Numbered from the stretch's first letter, positions 7,902 to 17,988 are shown. The stretch: 64,000 nucleotides of DNA from Conexibacter arvalis (GCF_014199525.1 NZ_JACHNU010000001.1:124001-188000); one strand, 5' to 3'. Program-made: numbers and translations. The notes: generated by a model not told the origin, from the letters alone.

Positions 7902-8541
7902 GGTACTGGATGACGGCGCGCACGCGGCGGTGCTCGTCAGGGTGCGTGGTGAGGCCGAGCTCCTGATAGACGTGGGCGACGTGCTTGAGCACGGCCTTCT
8001 CGGTCAGCGTCAGCCGTCTCGCGATCGCGGCGTTCGTCCAGCCTTCGGCCATCAGCGCGAGCACCTCTCTGCGGCGCGGCGTGAGGCGTTCGATCGGATC
8101 GTCGCGGCGCGCGCGCCCGAGCATCGTCGCGACCACCTCCGGGTCGAGCACCGACGCGCCGCGGCAGATCCGCCGCAGGTCCGAGCAGAACGTCTCGCCG
8201 TCGACGATCCGCTGCTTGAGCAGGTAGCCGGTCCCGCCGACCGCGCCGGCCTGCTCGAGCAGCTCCTGGGCGAGCCGCCGCTGGACATGCTGGGAGAGCA
8301 GGAGGATCGCGATCTGCGGATGCGTCTGGCGGATCTCGAGCGCCGCGCGCAGCCCCTCGTCGGTCTGCGTCGGCGGCATGCGGATGTCGGCGACGACGGC
8401 GTCGGGCTTGTGCGCCCGCGCCTTGCGCACGAGGTCGGGGCCGTCGCCGGCGGTGCCGACGACCTCGAAGCCGTCGCGCTCGAGCACGAGCACGAGCCCC
8501 TCGCGCAACAGCGCCTGATCCTCTGCGACGACGACGCGCAC
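7891..8541 (-). CDS. NarL/LuxR-type response regulator
   Basis: 216-residue response regulator paired with the kinase just upstream. Receiver domain at residues 1-120: acidic pocket AEDQ, phospho-acceptor Asp in VADIRMPP near residue 54, and conserved Lys in YLLKQ. LuxR HTH at about 150-210: LTPRRREVLALMAEG, TNAAIARRL, KAVLKHV. I chose the GTG at 8541 because the receiver starts with MRVVVAEDQ there; a longer frame to 8625 adds only Gly/Ala-rich residues. The kinase gene starts upstream with a 94-bp gap, and the membrane/PLC gene follows with overlap. Phosphorylated form presumably binds promoter DNA as a dimer; targets unknown. Confidence 0.88.
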   Translation of the reverse strand: MRVVVAEDQALLREGLVLVLERDGFEVVGTAGDGPDLVRKARAHKPDAVVADIRMPPTQTDEGLRAALEIRQTHPQIAILLLSQHVQRRLAQELLEQAGAVGGTGYLLKQRIVDGETFCSDLRRICRGASVLDPEVVATMLGRARRDDPIERLTPRRREVLALMAEGWTNAAIARRLTLTEKAVLKHVAHVYQELGLTTHPDEHRRVRAVIQYLGR

Positions 8542-8635
8542 AGGCGCCAGCCTAACGCCGCCGTCGCCGCGCGCAGATCGCTCCAGCGCCCCGCCCGAGC
8601 GGGCGCTGGCACCATCGGCGCGCACCGGCGACCGG

Positions 8636-10465
8636 TCACCGATCGGCCGGCCCGGTCGCGCGGTCGAGCAGGTCGACGCCGTGGCGGGCGAGGGCGGGGA
8701 TCCGGGCCGCGACGCACGTGCCGCCGCCCGGCTCGCTCGCGATCGCGACCTCGCCGCCGAGCGCCTCGACGCGATCGGCCATGCTCCGCAGCCCGGCGCC
8801 GTCGCCGAGCCGCGCGCCGCCGGCGCCGTCGTCGCGCACCTCGACCCGCAGCCAGCCGTCGCTCAGCCGCACCGCGACGTCCAGCTCGCGCGCGCCCGCG
8901 TGCTTGACGGCGTTGGCGACCGCCTCGGAGACGACGAAGTAGGCGGTGCTCTCGGCCGCGCCCCGCAGCGCCGTGCGGGTGACGCCGCCGACCTCCAGCC
9001 GCGACGGGATCGGCACGCGGTCGAGCAGGTCCTCGAGCGCGGCGGCCAGCCCGCGCTCGGTCAGCGCCGCCGGCACGACGCCCTGCGCGAGCTCGCGCAG
9101 CTCGGTGATCGCCTCGTCGAGGCCCGCTTCGAGCTCGCGCGCGCGGGCCCGCACCTGCGCGGAGGCCTGCGCGTCGGTGCGGACCCCGTTGGCATGCACC
9201 GCAAGCAGCAGCAGCCGCGCCTGGAGCCCGTCGTGGAGGTCGCGTGCGATCCGCCGGCGCTCGTCGTCGGCCGCCGCGACGATCCGCGCCCGCGACGCCC
9301 GCAGCGCCTCGCGGCTGGCGCGCAGATCGGCCATCAGCCGTTCGTTGTCGAAGGCCAGCGCGACGGCCCTGCCGGCGGCTCGCACGAGCCCCTCGTCGCC
9401 GGCCAGCGCCCGGTCGTGGACGATCGCGCCGACCTTGCGGTCGCCATGGCTCACGTCGACGACGGCGCGCGTCGGCGCGTCGGGCAGCGCGACCGGGCGG
9501 CCGTCGACGTCGAGATGCCGACCTCGATCGGGCGCCCAGTAGAGCAGCTCGACGGTCGGGTCGCCGAGCGCCTCGGCGAGCACGTCGCGCAGCTCGCCGG
9601 CTCTCATGTCGCCGGCCAGCCACGCGGCGAGCTCCTCGATCCGCGCCGAGCGGGCGAAGCCGCCGCGCACCATCGCCGCCAGGAACGCGACCGCCACGCC
9701 GGCGACGATGCCGAGCTGGGCGACGCCGAGCCAGACGCTGACCTCGTCGGTCCACGCGCGCGCGACCTGGCTGCTGAGCGGCACCAGCAGGACCGCGAGG
9801 ATGCCGTAGAGGTACAGGCCGCCGAGGGCGCGGCGCTCCGACGGGTCGGCGTCGCGGACGCGGCGCGCGAGGATCACGGCGGTGACGACCATCACGGCGC
9901 TGCCCGCCGTCCACTGGAGCCGCAGCGCCGCGTCGGCGAGGTCGGGCCGGTCCGCGACCTGCAGCGCCGTCTCCGGCCCGAAGAGGTACTGCGGAACCTG
10001 GAGCAGCAGGCAGACCGCGTAGCCGGCGGCGACCGTGAGCACGCTGAGCCGCCCCTGCAGGCGGCCCGACGGGAAGGCGTGCAGGAGGTGCACGACGAGC
10101 GCGTACGGCAGCGTCGCGACGATCAGCGCGATCGCCTCGATCGCCGGCTCGTCGCCGACCAGGCCGGAGGCCAGCAGCACGAAGCCGGCGGCGATCAGCA
10201 GCGGCCCGATGCGGTTGTACGGGCGGCGGCGCCACGCCGCGATCCCGGCGAGCAGATAGATCCAGGCGGCCGCCGGCCACAGGACGATCGTCCACCATGG
10301 ATCGTGCACCGCGGTGGCCCCCAGCGCGATCTCGATGATCCCGAGCAGGACGCCGACGCCCGCCAGCTCCGCGACGACCAGCTTGACGGCGCCCGCGGGC
10401 GCGGCCGATCGCCGGCCCGCTCCATCCCGCTCGCGAGGAAGACCCCCCGTCGGCATCGCGCTCAC
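8636..10465 (-). CDS. membrane sensor histidine kinase, HisKA_3 type
   Basis: 609-residue sensor kinase. Residues 25-265 contain about eight hydrophobic segments forming a membrane sensor. A GAF-like or linker region follows, then a dimerisation/phospho-acceptor helix with RDLHDGLQ (the HisKA_3 H-box), and an HATPase domain with the N box VSEAVANAVKHAG, a DDGAGG loop and a GGG near the end. This is the NarX/DesK class that pairs with NarL-type regulators, which is the gene directly downstream. Starts possible at GTG 10465 or ATG 10456, both giving the same protein but for three residues. Signal unknown; the co-operonic PLC-like membrane protein suggests a role in lipid or envelope state. Confidence 0.87.
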   Translation of the reverse strand: MSAMPTGGLPRERDGAGRRSAAPAGAVKLVVAELAGVGVLLGIIEIALGATAVHDPWWTIVLWPAAAWIYLLAGIAAWRRRPYNRIGPLLIAAGFVLLASGLVGDEPAIEAIALIVATLPYALVVHLLHAFPSGRLQGRLSVLTVAAGYAVCLLLQVPQYLFGPETALQVADRPDLADAALRLQWTAGSAVMVVTAVILARRVRDADPSERRALGGLYLYGILAVLLVPLSSQVARAWTDEVSVWLGVAQLGIVAGVAVAFLAAMVRGGFARSARIEELAAWLAGDMRAGELRDVLAEALGDPTVELLYWAPDRGRHLDVDGRPVALPDAPTRAVVDVSHGDRKVGAIVHDRALAGDEGLVRAAGRAVALAFDNERLMADLRASREALRASRARIVAAADDERRRIARDLHDGLQARLLLLAVHANGVRTDAQASAQVRARARELEAGLDEAITELRELAQGVVPAALTERGLAAALEDLLDRVPIPSRLEVGGVTRTALRGAAESTAYFVVSEAVANAVKHAGARELDVAVRLSDGWLRVEVRDDGAGGARLGDGAGLRSMADRVEALGGEVAIASEPGGGTCVAARIPALARHGVDLLDRATGPADR

Positions 10466-10570
10466 AGTCTATGGCCCCCTCCCGCTCGCACTCGCACGGC
10501 CGGCATGCGGCCGCCGCCGTCAGCGCTCAGCGCGAGCGAGGCGACACCCGGGGCGCGCGCGCCGTCGCGC

Positions 10571-12196
10571 TCACCATCCGCGCTGGAAGGCCGCGGACAG
10601 CGCGCTCAGGTCGGCGCCGGCGAGGCCGACCTCCGGGAAGCCGGGCGACAGCGGGACGTCGCGCACGAACAGCGCGAAGACGAGCGGGCGCCCGCCGGCG
10701 CCGTCGATGTAGCCGGCCTGGCTGAGCGCGGTGAGGATCCCGGTGCCGTACGGGGCGCTGCTCGCCCGCGTCCCGGTCTTCGCCATGACCCTGCCGGCCG
10801 CCGGCGTCCCGCGCTGGTCGGCGGCGAGCGAACCGTCGACGCCGAGCGTCGGGAGGCCCGCTCGCAGCACCGCGCCCCAGCTCGTCTCCTGGATCGAGCG
10901 CAGGAAGCGGGTGAAGTCCCCCGGCGTCGAGCGGTCGTACTCGGAGGAGCCGGCGCCGTCGAGCACGACGGTCGTGCGCGGCGAGACGCCGTGGCGGCGC
11001 AGCAGCGCCAGCTCGTCCCGCAGCCCCGACTCGCAGTCGCGGCTGCCGCGCGCCGCGGCGACGAGGCAGAGCAGCTGGTGGGCGCCGCGGTTGTAGCTGA
11101 CCTTGAGGATCACCTTGACGTACTCCGACAGCGGCGGCGAGACGCGCACGGCGACGCGCGTGGCACGCGGGTAGGCGCGCGAGCGCGGCAGCAGCCGGCG
11201 CGGGTTCGGTCCCGCCGTCCGCGCGTCGACGCGGACCCCGGCGCGGCGCAGCGCGTCGATGAACGCGACGCGCGCGAACCGCGCGGGATCGGCAAGGTGG
11301 GCGATGCTGAGGACCGGCCCGCCGCCGGCGGCGACGGTGCCGCGCACGACGACCCGATCGCCGTCGACGCGCACCGTCACGGGCGCGCCGGCCCGGGCGA
11401 CCGTGCGCACCCGCGCGTCCACGCGCAGCGCCGAGGTGCGCGGATGCACGCGGACGCGCGCCGGCCGGCCGGGGCGCGTCGGGGCGCTGACGACGTCGAG
11501 CACGTTCTCGTTGACCCAGATCGGCGCGATCGTCCCGTCGGGCCCGTCGCGCGTCGTGCGGAAGAGGCGGTCGTCGATCGCCACGTCGCCGCGGACCCGG
11601 CGGATCCCGGCCGCCCGGACCTGCCGCGCGAGGTCGGCGACGCCGGCCAGCGGCGTCGCGCCCGGCGGGCGCGCGGCGCCGGGCAGGCCGGTGTCGGCGT
11701 AGTTGTGGTCGGCCTCCGGCGCGTCGTTGAACGACAGCGTCCCGTCCGGCCGGTCGCGCAGGCCGAAGCTCGTGTCGCCCGCGGCGACGAGCACGAGGTC
11801 GCCGCGCAGGTCGCCGTCGACCACCCGGCCGCGCCGGTGGACGGGCGTGCGGAAGCGATGGTCGGCGCCGAGCGCCTCGAGCGCGGTCGCCGACGAGAAG
11901 ACCTTCAGGATCGAGCCGGTGACGAACGTCTTGCCCGCGTTGTGGGTCGCGAGCACCTCACCGGTGCGCGCGTCGGCGACCTCGTAGCCCCAGATCGAGC
12001 CGTCGTAGAGCGGCTTGCCGGTGACGGCCGCCAGCTCGGCGGCGACCGACGGCGGCGGCGTCTCGGCGGCCGGCGCGGGGCCGGCGGCCGCGAGCGTGAG
12101 CGCGAGCGCCGCGACGGCGCCGCCGGCGATCGCTCGCCGACGGCGCCCCGCGTTCCGCTCCCGCCGACGCTCGGCGGTCTCCGCTCGTCCCGTCAT
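10571..12196 (-). CDS. dacB: D-alanyl-D-alanine carboxypeptidase/endopeptidase, peptidase S13 (PBP4 type)
   Basis: Penicillin-binding protein 4-type enzyme that trims peptidoglycan peptides outside the membrane. Length 541 fits the family. Signal peptide at residues 20-45 (RRRR, then Ala/Leu, then APAA). The three catalytic motifs are visible: SxxK as SILK (in GSILKVFSS), SxN as SYN (in VSYNRGA) and KTG (in MAKTGTRAS), with the inserted domain between the first and second motif typical of S13. I chose the ATG at 12196; the frame is open to 12271. It stands alone on the minus strand and no operon partner is apparent. Confidence 0.88.
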   Translation of the reverse strand: MTGRAETAERRRERNAGRRRRAIAGGAVAALALTLAAAGPAPAAETPPPSVAAELAAVTGKPLYDGSIWGYEVADARTGEVLATHNAGKTFVTGSILKVFSSATALEALGADHRFRTPVHRRGRVVDGDLRGDLVLVAAGDTSFGLRDRPDGTLSFNDAPEADHNYADTGLPGAARPPGATPLAGVADLARQVRAAGIRRVRGDVAIDDRLFRTTRDGPDGTIAPIWVNENVLDVVSAPTRPGRPARVRVHPRTSALRVDARVRTVARAGAPVTVRVDGDRVVVRGTVAAGGGPVLSIAHLADPARFARVAFIDALRRAGVRVDARTAGPNPRRLLPRSRAYPRATRVAVRVSPPLSEYVKVILKVSYNRGAHQLLCLVAAARGSRDCESGLRDELALLRRHGVSPRTTVVLDGAGSSEYDRSTPGDFTRFLRSIQETSWGAVLRAGLPTLGVDGSLAADQRGTPAAGRVMAKTGTRASSAPYGTGILTALSQAGYIDGAGGRPLVFALFVRDVPLSPGFPEVGLAGADLSALSAAFQRGW

Positions 12197-12336
12197 CCCA
12201 CCGGCAGACGGTATCCCCGCACGCCCGCCGCGCGAGGGGGTTCTGGGGCCTTCGAGGCGGGGTCCTGACACCCCCGGCGCGACGCCGACTGGTCGGCGTC
12301 ATCCGCCCATCAGGCCTTCTCGACGTCGCGCTCGCG

Positions 12337-13125
12337 TCAGGCTGCCGCGAGCCACTCCTCGAAGGTCGGACCGGCGAGCTTCGCGCCCGCGTGGGGCAGG
12401 ACGGCGCCGTTCGCGTAGGCCTCGGCGTCGGGGTCGTCGGCTGCAGGCACCAGGATCGACCCGCGTTCCTCACGGATCTCGACGGCGTCGCCCCGGCGGG
12501 CGAAGAGCAGCGCGGCGAGCTCGGCGAGGCGCTCCGCCTTCGGCCCGGCGACCTCGGTGATCCTGCCGTCTTCGATCTCCGGCTCCTCGGCAGCGTCCGC
12601 GAGCGCCTCGGCGACGACGCGGGCGGCGACGGGCTGCGTTCGCAGCTCGGGCACGTGGGCGACGCCGTCCTCGATCGTCCAGCCGAGCAGCTGGTCGACG
12701 AACTCGTGGAACTGGGCCGCCCGCACGATCCGGACGGGCAGCGGACCTTCGCGCAGCGCCCGCTCCTGCGCCAGTTTCGCCGCGTTGTAGCCGCCGTGGA
12801 ACCGGTCGATGCCGATGATCGAGGGGAGCACGATCCGCTTCGCTCCGGCGGCGGCGCCGGCTCGCTGCAGGTTGCGCGCCGAGGCGAGGAAGAACGCGGT
12901 CGCCTCCTGCTGATCGGGTGAGGGCCCCGTGGCGGTGTCGATGATCGTCTCGACCCCGGCGAGCGCCGCGTCGAGGCCCTCGCCGCTGACGACGTCGACC
13001 GAGCTGGAGCGCGAGATCGGAACGACGTCGTGGCCTCGCTGCTCCAGGATCTCGACCAGGTGCGATCCGACCCGGCCGGTGGCGCCGGTGACGGCGATCC
13101 TCTGCTTCCGCTCTGCGGACTGCAT
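12337..13125 (-). CDS. NAD(P)-binding NmrA/SDR-like protein
   Basis: 262-residue Rossmann-fold protein of the atypical short-chain dehydrogenase/NmrA type. The nucleotide-binding loop is clear at residues 10-18 (VTGATGRVG). A Tyr/Lys pair (YNAAK) sits near residue 130 as in extended SDRs. Members act as NAD(P)H sensors or reductases; the substrate cannot be told from the sequence. ATG at 13125 has an AGAAAGGA ribosome site about 10 bases upstream. It is monocistronic, with the upstream terminator at 13268. Confidence 0.8.
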   Translation of the reverse strand: MQSAERKQRIAVTGATGRVGSHLVEILEQRGHDVVPISRSSSVDVVSGEGLDAALAGVETIIDTATGPSPDQQEATAFFLASARNLQRAGAAAGAKRIVLPSIIGIDRFHGGYNAAKLAQERALREGPLPVRIVRAAQFHEFVDQLLGWTIEDGVAHVPELRTQPVAARVVAEALADAAEEPEIEDGRITEVAGPKAERLAELAALLFARRGDAVEIREERGSILVPAADDPDAEAYANGAVLPHAGAKLAGPTFEEWLAAA

Positions 13126-13267
13126 CGCGCTTCCGTCCTTTCTCGCTGCGCGCGGCTCGACGGCGGCTGAACGGCGGTGTCGTGCCCCGCTTCAGCCGCC
13201 GGCGAAACACCCCGCTCACATCGACGGACATCGCGACGAGGTCCAGGCACCGGTCCGTCAAAGCGCG

Positions 13268-13293
13268 ACGGCCCCGCCGAATGGCGGGGCCGT
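13268..13293. terminator. terminator hairpin after the DUF11 protein gene
   Basis: ACGGCCCCGCC-GAAT-GGCGGGGCCGT is a perfect 11-bp stem with a 4-base loop. It lies 34 bp beyond the stop of the minus-strand gene ending at 13327. Confidence 0.7.
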
Positions 13294-13326
13294 CGTATGG
13301 TCACAACGTGGTGGTCGGGCTGGGGA

Positions 13327-16300
13327 TCAGCCGGTGACCCCGCCGCCGCGCGCCGCGGCGGGCAGCACCTTGATCGCCGCGGTGCCGGTCGCCGCTCTGC
13401 TGCGCGCACCGCGCGCGTTCGGAGCGGTCGCCGTCGCGACGTTCACCTTCCGCCCGCCGGCGCCTCTCAGCACCCGCGCCTTCAGCGTGAAGCTCTTGCT
13501 CTTATTCGCGCCCAGCGCTCTGATCGTCCAGCAATGCTGACCCTTCGTCAGCTTCGCCTTCGGCGTCGAGGAGACGAACACCAGACCCGACGGCAGACGA
13601 TCACAGACCCGCACCGATCTGAGCGCAAACCCAGACGCGTTCGTCACCCGGATCTTGTAGGTCAGCGTTCCGCCGGCACGCACCGTTCTCGCGCTGGCGG
13701 TCTTCTTGATCTTCAGCAGGCCCTGCACGCGCGTGCGCGTCCCGTCGATGTTGTTTCTCGGGTTCGGATCGGGCTCGTTGCCCGTCACGCTCGCGCTGTT
13801 GCGCAGCAGACCCGCCGCCAGCGGCCGGCCGACGATCCGGACCGTCGCGCTCTCACCGCTTCTCAGCGTGCCCAGCGAGCATCTCACCGGCGCGCGCTTG
13901 GTGCAGCTGCCGACGCTGCTTCTGACCGAACGGACCTGCAGCCGCAGGCTCGGCGTGTCGAGCACCCGCACATCGGTCGCCGTCCCCGGGCCGAGGTTGC
14001 GCACTCTCAGCGTGTAGGTGATCAGGCCGCTGCCGAGGATCGATCTTCTGTTCGCCGACTTGACGATCTCCAGATCGGCCGGATCCGGCTCCGGGCCAGG
14101 CTCACCCGTGACTCTTCTCTCGTCTCTGTTGTTTCTCGGATCGGGATCCTTCGTCGGGCTCTCGACCCGTGCCGTGTTCGACAGCTCACCGACCAGATCC
14201 GCGCGCGCGGAGACCAGCACCTGCGCAGTCCCGCCGACGGCGAGCGTGCCGAGGCTGCACGTCACTCTGCTCGCCGTGACCGTGCACGAGCCGCCCTGGC
14301 TGCTCTGCGCCGACAGCAGCGTCAGACCCGCACCCGCCGTGTCGTTGACGACGACCCGCTGCGCGTCGCTGGGCCCGTCATTTCTGATCAGCAGCGTGTA
14401 GAACAGCTGCCCGCCGACCTTCACCGTCTCCACCGACGGGATCTTGGTGATCGACAGATCGGCCTCAGGCCCCGACGGCACCGTCTCTCTGTCTCTGTTG
14501 TTGCTTCTGTCCGGATCTCTCGTCGGCGACTCCACCGTCGCCGTGTTCGTGATGCTGTTCGCCGTCAGCGACGCCGCGACTCTCGTCACCACGCGGTAGG
14601 TGACCGAACCACCCGACACCAGATCACCAGCCGCGCACGTCACCGTCCCCGACGCGAACGTGCAGCCTCTGCTGGCCGACACGAACGACAGCCCTCTCGG
14701 CAGCGGATCGCTCACTCTCACCGCTCTCGCCGTGCTCGGACCATGGTTGAAGACAACCAGCTCGTACGTCAGCTGACGACCCGGCACCAGTCTGTTCGCC
14801 AGCGCCCGCTTCACGATCTCCAGGTCGGCCAGCGGCTCGACCGGGACGCTCTCGTCATCTCTGTTGTTGCCCTCGTCGGGATCGTGCGTGTCGCTTCTCA
14901 CCGACGCGGTGTTGACCAACGTCCCCTCCGCGGAGGCCGCCACCCGCACCGTCACCTTGAACGTATGCGACGCGCCAACCGCCAGCGACGCCAGCCCGCA
15001 CGTCACCGTCGCGCCGCTGACGATGCAGCCCTCGCTCGAGGAGACATACGTGACGTTCGCCGGCAGCGAATCGGACACGACCACGTTCTGCGCCGCATCC
15101 GGACCGTTGTTTCTGACCGTCAGGTCATACGTCAGGTTCTGGTCGGGGAAGGCCGGATTCTGCGACGCGGTCTTCGTGATCTGCAGATCGGCGCACAGCA
15201 CCCGGAAGGTGCCGATCGTCGAGACCTCGGGCAGTCTCACCCAGGTGTCGACGAGATCGGTGTTGCCCGAGGAGGCGGTCCAAGCATGGAACCCGGGCCC
15301 GCTGGTGCCGTCGCTGACGGCCGTCGGCGACGTGTTCGTGACGACGTAGCCGTTCTTGTACGGGTCGTGGTCGTTGTAGCTCGCAGCGAGCGGGTCGCCA
15401 AGCTCAGGATCGTTGGGCAGCGTCAGCCGCTCGATCCGCATGCCGCCGCTGTTCTCGACGTCCGACATCGTGAAGTGAACCTCGGCAAGCGTCGAGCGGA
15501 TCTCATACCGGTAGTCGCCGCACTGAAGCGCGTTGCCCTGGGCGTCGAGCCCGTTCCACGCGAACGCGTTGCTCCCCGACCCGGACAGCTCGTTCGTTCT
15601 GTCGACCACATCCGGGCCGTTGCCGAACGTCCCGTCTCTGTCGACGTCGATCGCGATCGTGTAGCCGAGACCCTGCATCGCGACGGGCGACGTGAAGCTG
15701 AACGTGCCGCCGGCGCCATGGTTCGTGGCACCCGAATGGCCGGCCGAACCGGTGAACGACGCCGCTCTGAGCGGGTTGGAGGACGGCGAGATCGGCGCCG
15801 CCTCATAGCCGCTCGTCTCCGCCAGGCCGCCGGAACCGGAGATCACCAGCGGATCGACTCTGTTGAGGAACTGCGGATAGCGGCGATCCGCGGCCGCCTT
15901 GGAGGCCTGGTCGTAGATGCAGATGTTGCCGCCGACGTCATCGCCGCACGCGAACGACGCGAAGGTGCGCTCACCCGTTCTCGCATCGACGACACCCTGG
16001 TCATCCGAGGTCAAGGTCCAGTTGATGCCAGCCTGGTTGTACAGGTCGACCTGGTATTGATGACCAGTTCTCGTGTACGGAAACACGCGTACACCCGATG
16101 CAGCCGCACCAAACTCACGCAAGACGTACTCATACGAGAACGTCCGCCCGGGCTGCTTCACGCCGCCGGCATCGCGAACCGTGATGTCCCACATCGCGAT
16201 GTTGAACCCGGATTCCTGCAGCGGAGCGTCGACCGTACCGGGGTTGCCGTTGTAACCCGGCGAGCCCGGACTCCCCGGATCGGAGGGCATCATGAGCACC

Positions 16301-16802
16301 GGGTAGATGCCATCAGCGGTCGGCAGGAACTCGCACGGTGTGTAGCCTCCCGGCGCGTCCGGCCCGGCGATTTCCTGCGCCCGCGTGCTGATTCTGCCCG
16401 TCCCCGGATCGTCGGTGTTGCAGTCGAAGATGTCGCTGGTGAAGACCGGATCGGTCGGGAATCCCGCGATGCGCTCGAGGTCCGTGCCTGGAGCGTAAAC
16501 CCGGATGTTCGACTGTCCGCCGGTGCCGATCGCGCTGCTCGCGAGCTGGACTCTCTCGCCGGCTCTCGCGTAGACGTAGAGCACCGTGTACGACGAGCCC
16601 GGAAGCCCCGGAACGGTCGTCGACACCTGCAGCCCCTGACGGTCCGCAGTGCCGGGCCCGGTGTTGAGGTCGACCGACCCTCACCGAGGGCGGGCGCCGC
16701 CGGCAGTGCCAACGCCGCCACTGCGGCGGCCGCCCCGACCATTCCGAGACGCCGCCTGCGCCGGACGCCCGCCCTGCGCATCGACCGTACGAATTCGTTC
16801 AT
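13327..16802 (-). CDS. large secreted DUF11-repeat surface protein, frameshifted after signal peptide
   Basis: Surface protein of about 1,150 residues if the frames are joined. Translation starts at ATG 16802 with a good ribosome site (AGGGAGG, about 16808-16815) and gives a signal peptide (basic MNEFVRSMRRAGVRRRRR, then Ala/Leu, then APALGEG). One base appears missing in a C-run at 16678-16680; the mature frame, which otherwise can only start at GTG 16626, then runs to 13327. It has an N-terminal beta-rich domain (about 500 residues), four DUF11 repeats (each beginning ADLxIxK, with NNRDxE-like ends), and a terminal DUF11-like cassette with VCDRL and HCWTI Cys, ending GGGVTG-stop. Arg is mostly AGA. 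Probably cell-surface adhesion or stalk-like. As read, the signal peptide is out of frame. Confidence 0.8.
16678..16680 (-). other. apparent one-base deletion separating signal peptide from body
   Basis: The signal-peptide frame reads ...PALGEGRSTS and goes on into nonsense, while the other frame is closed by TGA immediately upstream of GSVDLNTGPG. Adding one G (minus strand, GGG to GGGG) joins them as PALGEGSVDLNTG. The short G run is a possible slippage or sequencing-error site. Confidence 0.7.
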
Positions 16803-17187
16803 GTCCTTGCCTCCCTGTCGGGCATCCCAACGACGTGCAGTGCTCGCCGCGCCGAACGGTGCCGGCCAGCACCCCACCTCGCGGCACCTGATCCGCGAAC
16901 GTTCGCGCGCCAGTCAACCATTCCCTCACCACTCAGGGACCGGCCCACCGCCACTTTGCAGCTTTACAGCGCCGACAGCGCAACGACGGGACACGAAATT
17001 ACACACCTGAATGGTGTCCAAATTAGCACCGCGAGCCGATGCGGCGTCACATCGGATTCCAATTGCGACCTAAGAGGGAGGCCACCACGGCCAACCCGCT
17101 CGGCCCTGTCCCGAATTACGAGCGAGACGCGCTGATAGAACTGTCGCGTTCAGCGCAGCGTGCGCGACCGCGCGATGGCGCGCGCGG
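16803..17187 (-). promoter_or_regulatory. 385-bp leader of DUF11 protein, AT-rich promoter region
   Basis: Intergenic stretch. Bases 16955-17030 are clearly less GC-rich than the surroundings and hold GGACAC at 16989 with its complement GTGTCC at 17014, plus ACACC-TGAAT-GGTGT inside (17006-17020). This is the likely promoter/operator zone for the DUF11 gene. I could not assign a confident -10/-35 pair. The ribosome site of the gene is AGGGAGG near 16810. Confidence 0.4.
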
Positions 17188-17189
17188 TC
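17166..17189 (-). terminator. terminator hairpin at end of GntR gene
   Basis: GACCGCGCG and CGCGCGGTC form a 9-bp stem around ATGGCG. It overlaps the first bases of the GntR stop codon. Confidence 0.5.
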
Positions 17190-17988
17190 ACTCGGGCGCG
17201 CGGTCGCGGCCGCGCTCGGCGACCGGGCGCATGAAGTCGGGGATCGGGCGCACGAGCATGCGGTCGGTCGCGCGCTCCCAGGCGCGCTCCATCGCGGCGA
17301 GATGCTCGTCCATCACGCGCTCGATGCGCTCGTGGTCGGCCGAGCGGATCGCGGCGAGCGTGCGCTCGTGGACGTCGATCACCCACGGCGCGACCGGCTG
17401 CTCGTGCAGCGCCAGGTCGCGCGCGATCTCCAGCCGCCTCAGCAGCGTGCGCATCAGCGAGACGATCGTGCTATTGCCGGTCGCGCGCGCGATGCGGACG
17501 TGGAACTGCGTGTCGAGCTGGAGGAAGCGGTCCTCGTGCGCGAGCACGTCGCCGTCGTCGAGCAGCTCCTGCTGGCGCTCGATCAGCCGCGTGAGGTGGG
17601 CGAAGTCCTCCTCGCGCGCGTTGACGGCGGCGAGCTGGGCGACGCGCGGCTCGATCAGCCGGCGGGCCTCCAGCACGCCGGCGACCTCGTCGAGGCGCAG
17701 GTCCGACTTCGAGCGCAGCAGCTCGATCGGCACGTAGTCGGAGGTGACGAAGGTGCCGCCGGCCGATCCGGGTCTGACCGTCAGCACGCCGGAGTCGGCG
17801 AGCACTCTGACCGCCTCGCGCAGCGTCGGGCGGCTGATCTGCATCGCCGCCGCCAGCTCGCGCTCGGACGGCAGCCGGTCGCCGGCGGCGAGCTCCCCGA
17901 GCCGGATCCGCTCGGCGATCTGCTCGACGGCGCCCTCGAACGTCCGTCTCGGGGCGACCGGGGTGAAGGCGACGTCGACCGACTGCAC
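17188..17988 (-). CDS. GntR-family regulator, FadR/FCD type
   Basis: 266-residue repressor-type regulator. Winged HTH at residues 10-80 (LAAGDRLPSERELAAAM, SRPTLREAVRVLA, GGTFVT) followed by the all-helical FCD ligand domain to about residue 240, with metal-binding His in FHVRIA and VHERTL. The GTG at 17988 gives the usual short leader before the HTH; the open frame to 18195 adds an unlikely Arg/Trp-rich extension. It lies downstream of the RidA and monooxygenase genes on the same strand with a 91-bp gap, so it may be co-transcribed and sense an intermediate of that pathway. Confidence 0.83.
   Translation of the reverse strand: MQSVDVAFTPVAPRRTFEGAVEQIAERIRLGELAAGDRLPSERELAAAMQISRPTLREAVRVLADSGVLTVRPGSAGGTFVTSDYVPIELLRSKSDLRLDEVAGVLEARRLIEPRVAQLAAVNAREEDFAHLTRLIERQQELLDDGDVLAHEDRFLQLDTQFHVRIARATGNSTIVSLMRTLLRRLEIARDLALHEQPVAPWVIDVHERTLAAIRSADHERIERVMDEHLAAMERAWERATDRMLVRPIPDFMRPVAERGRDRAPE

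Noticed and set aside
13327-13340. LPxTG sortase signal at the end of DUF11 proteins
   Set aside because: No LPxTG, hydrophobic segment or basic tail before the stop in any of the three.
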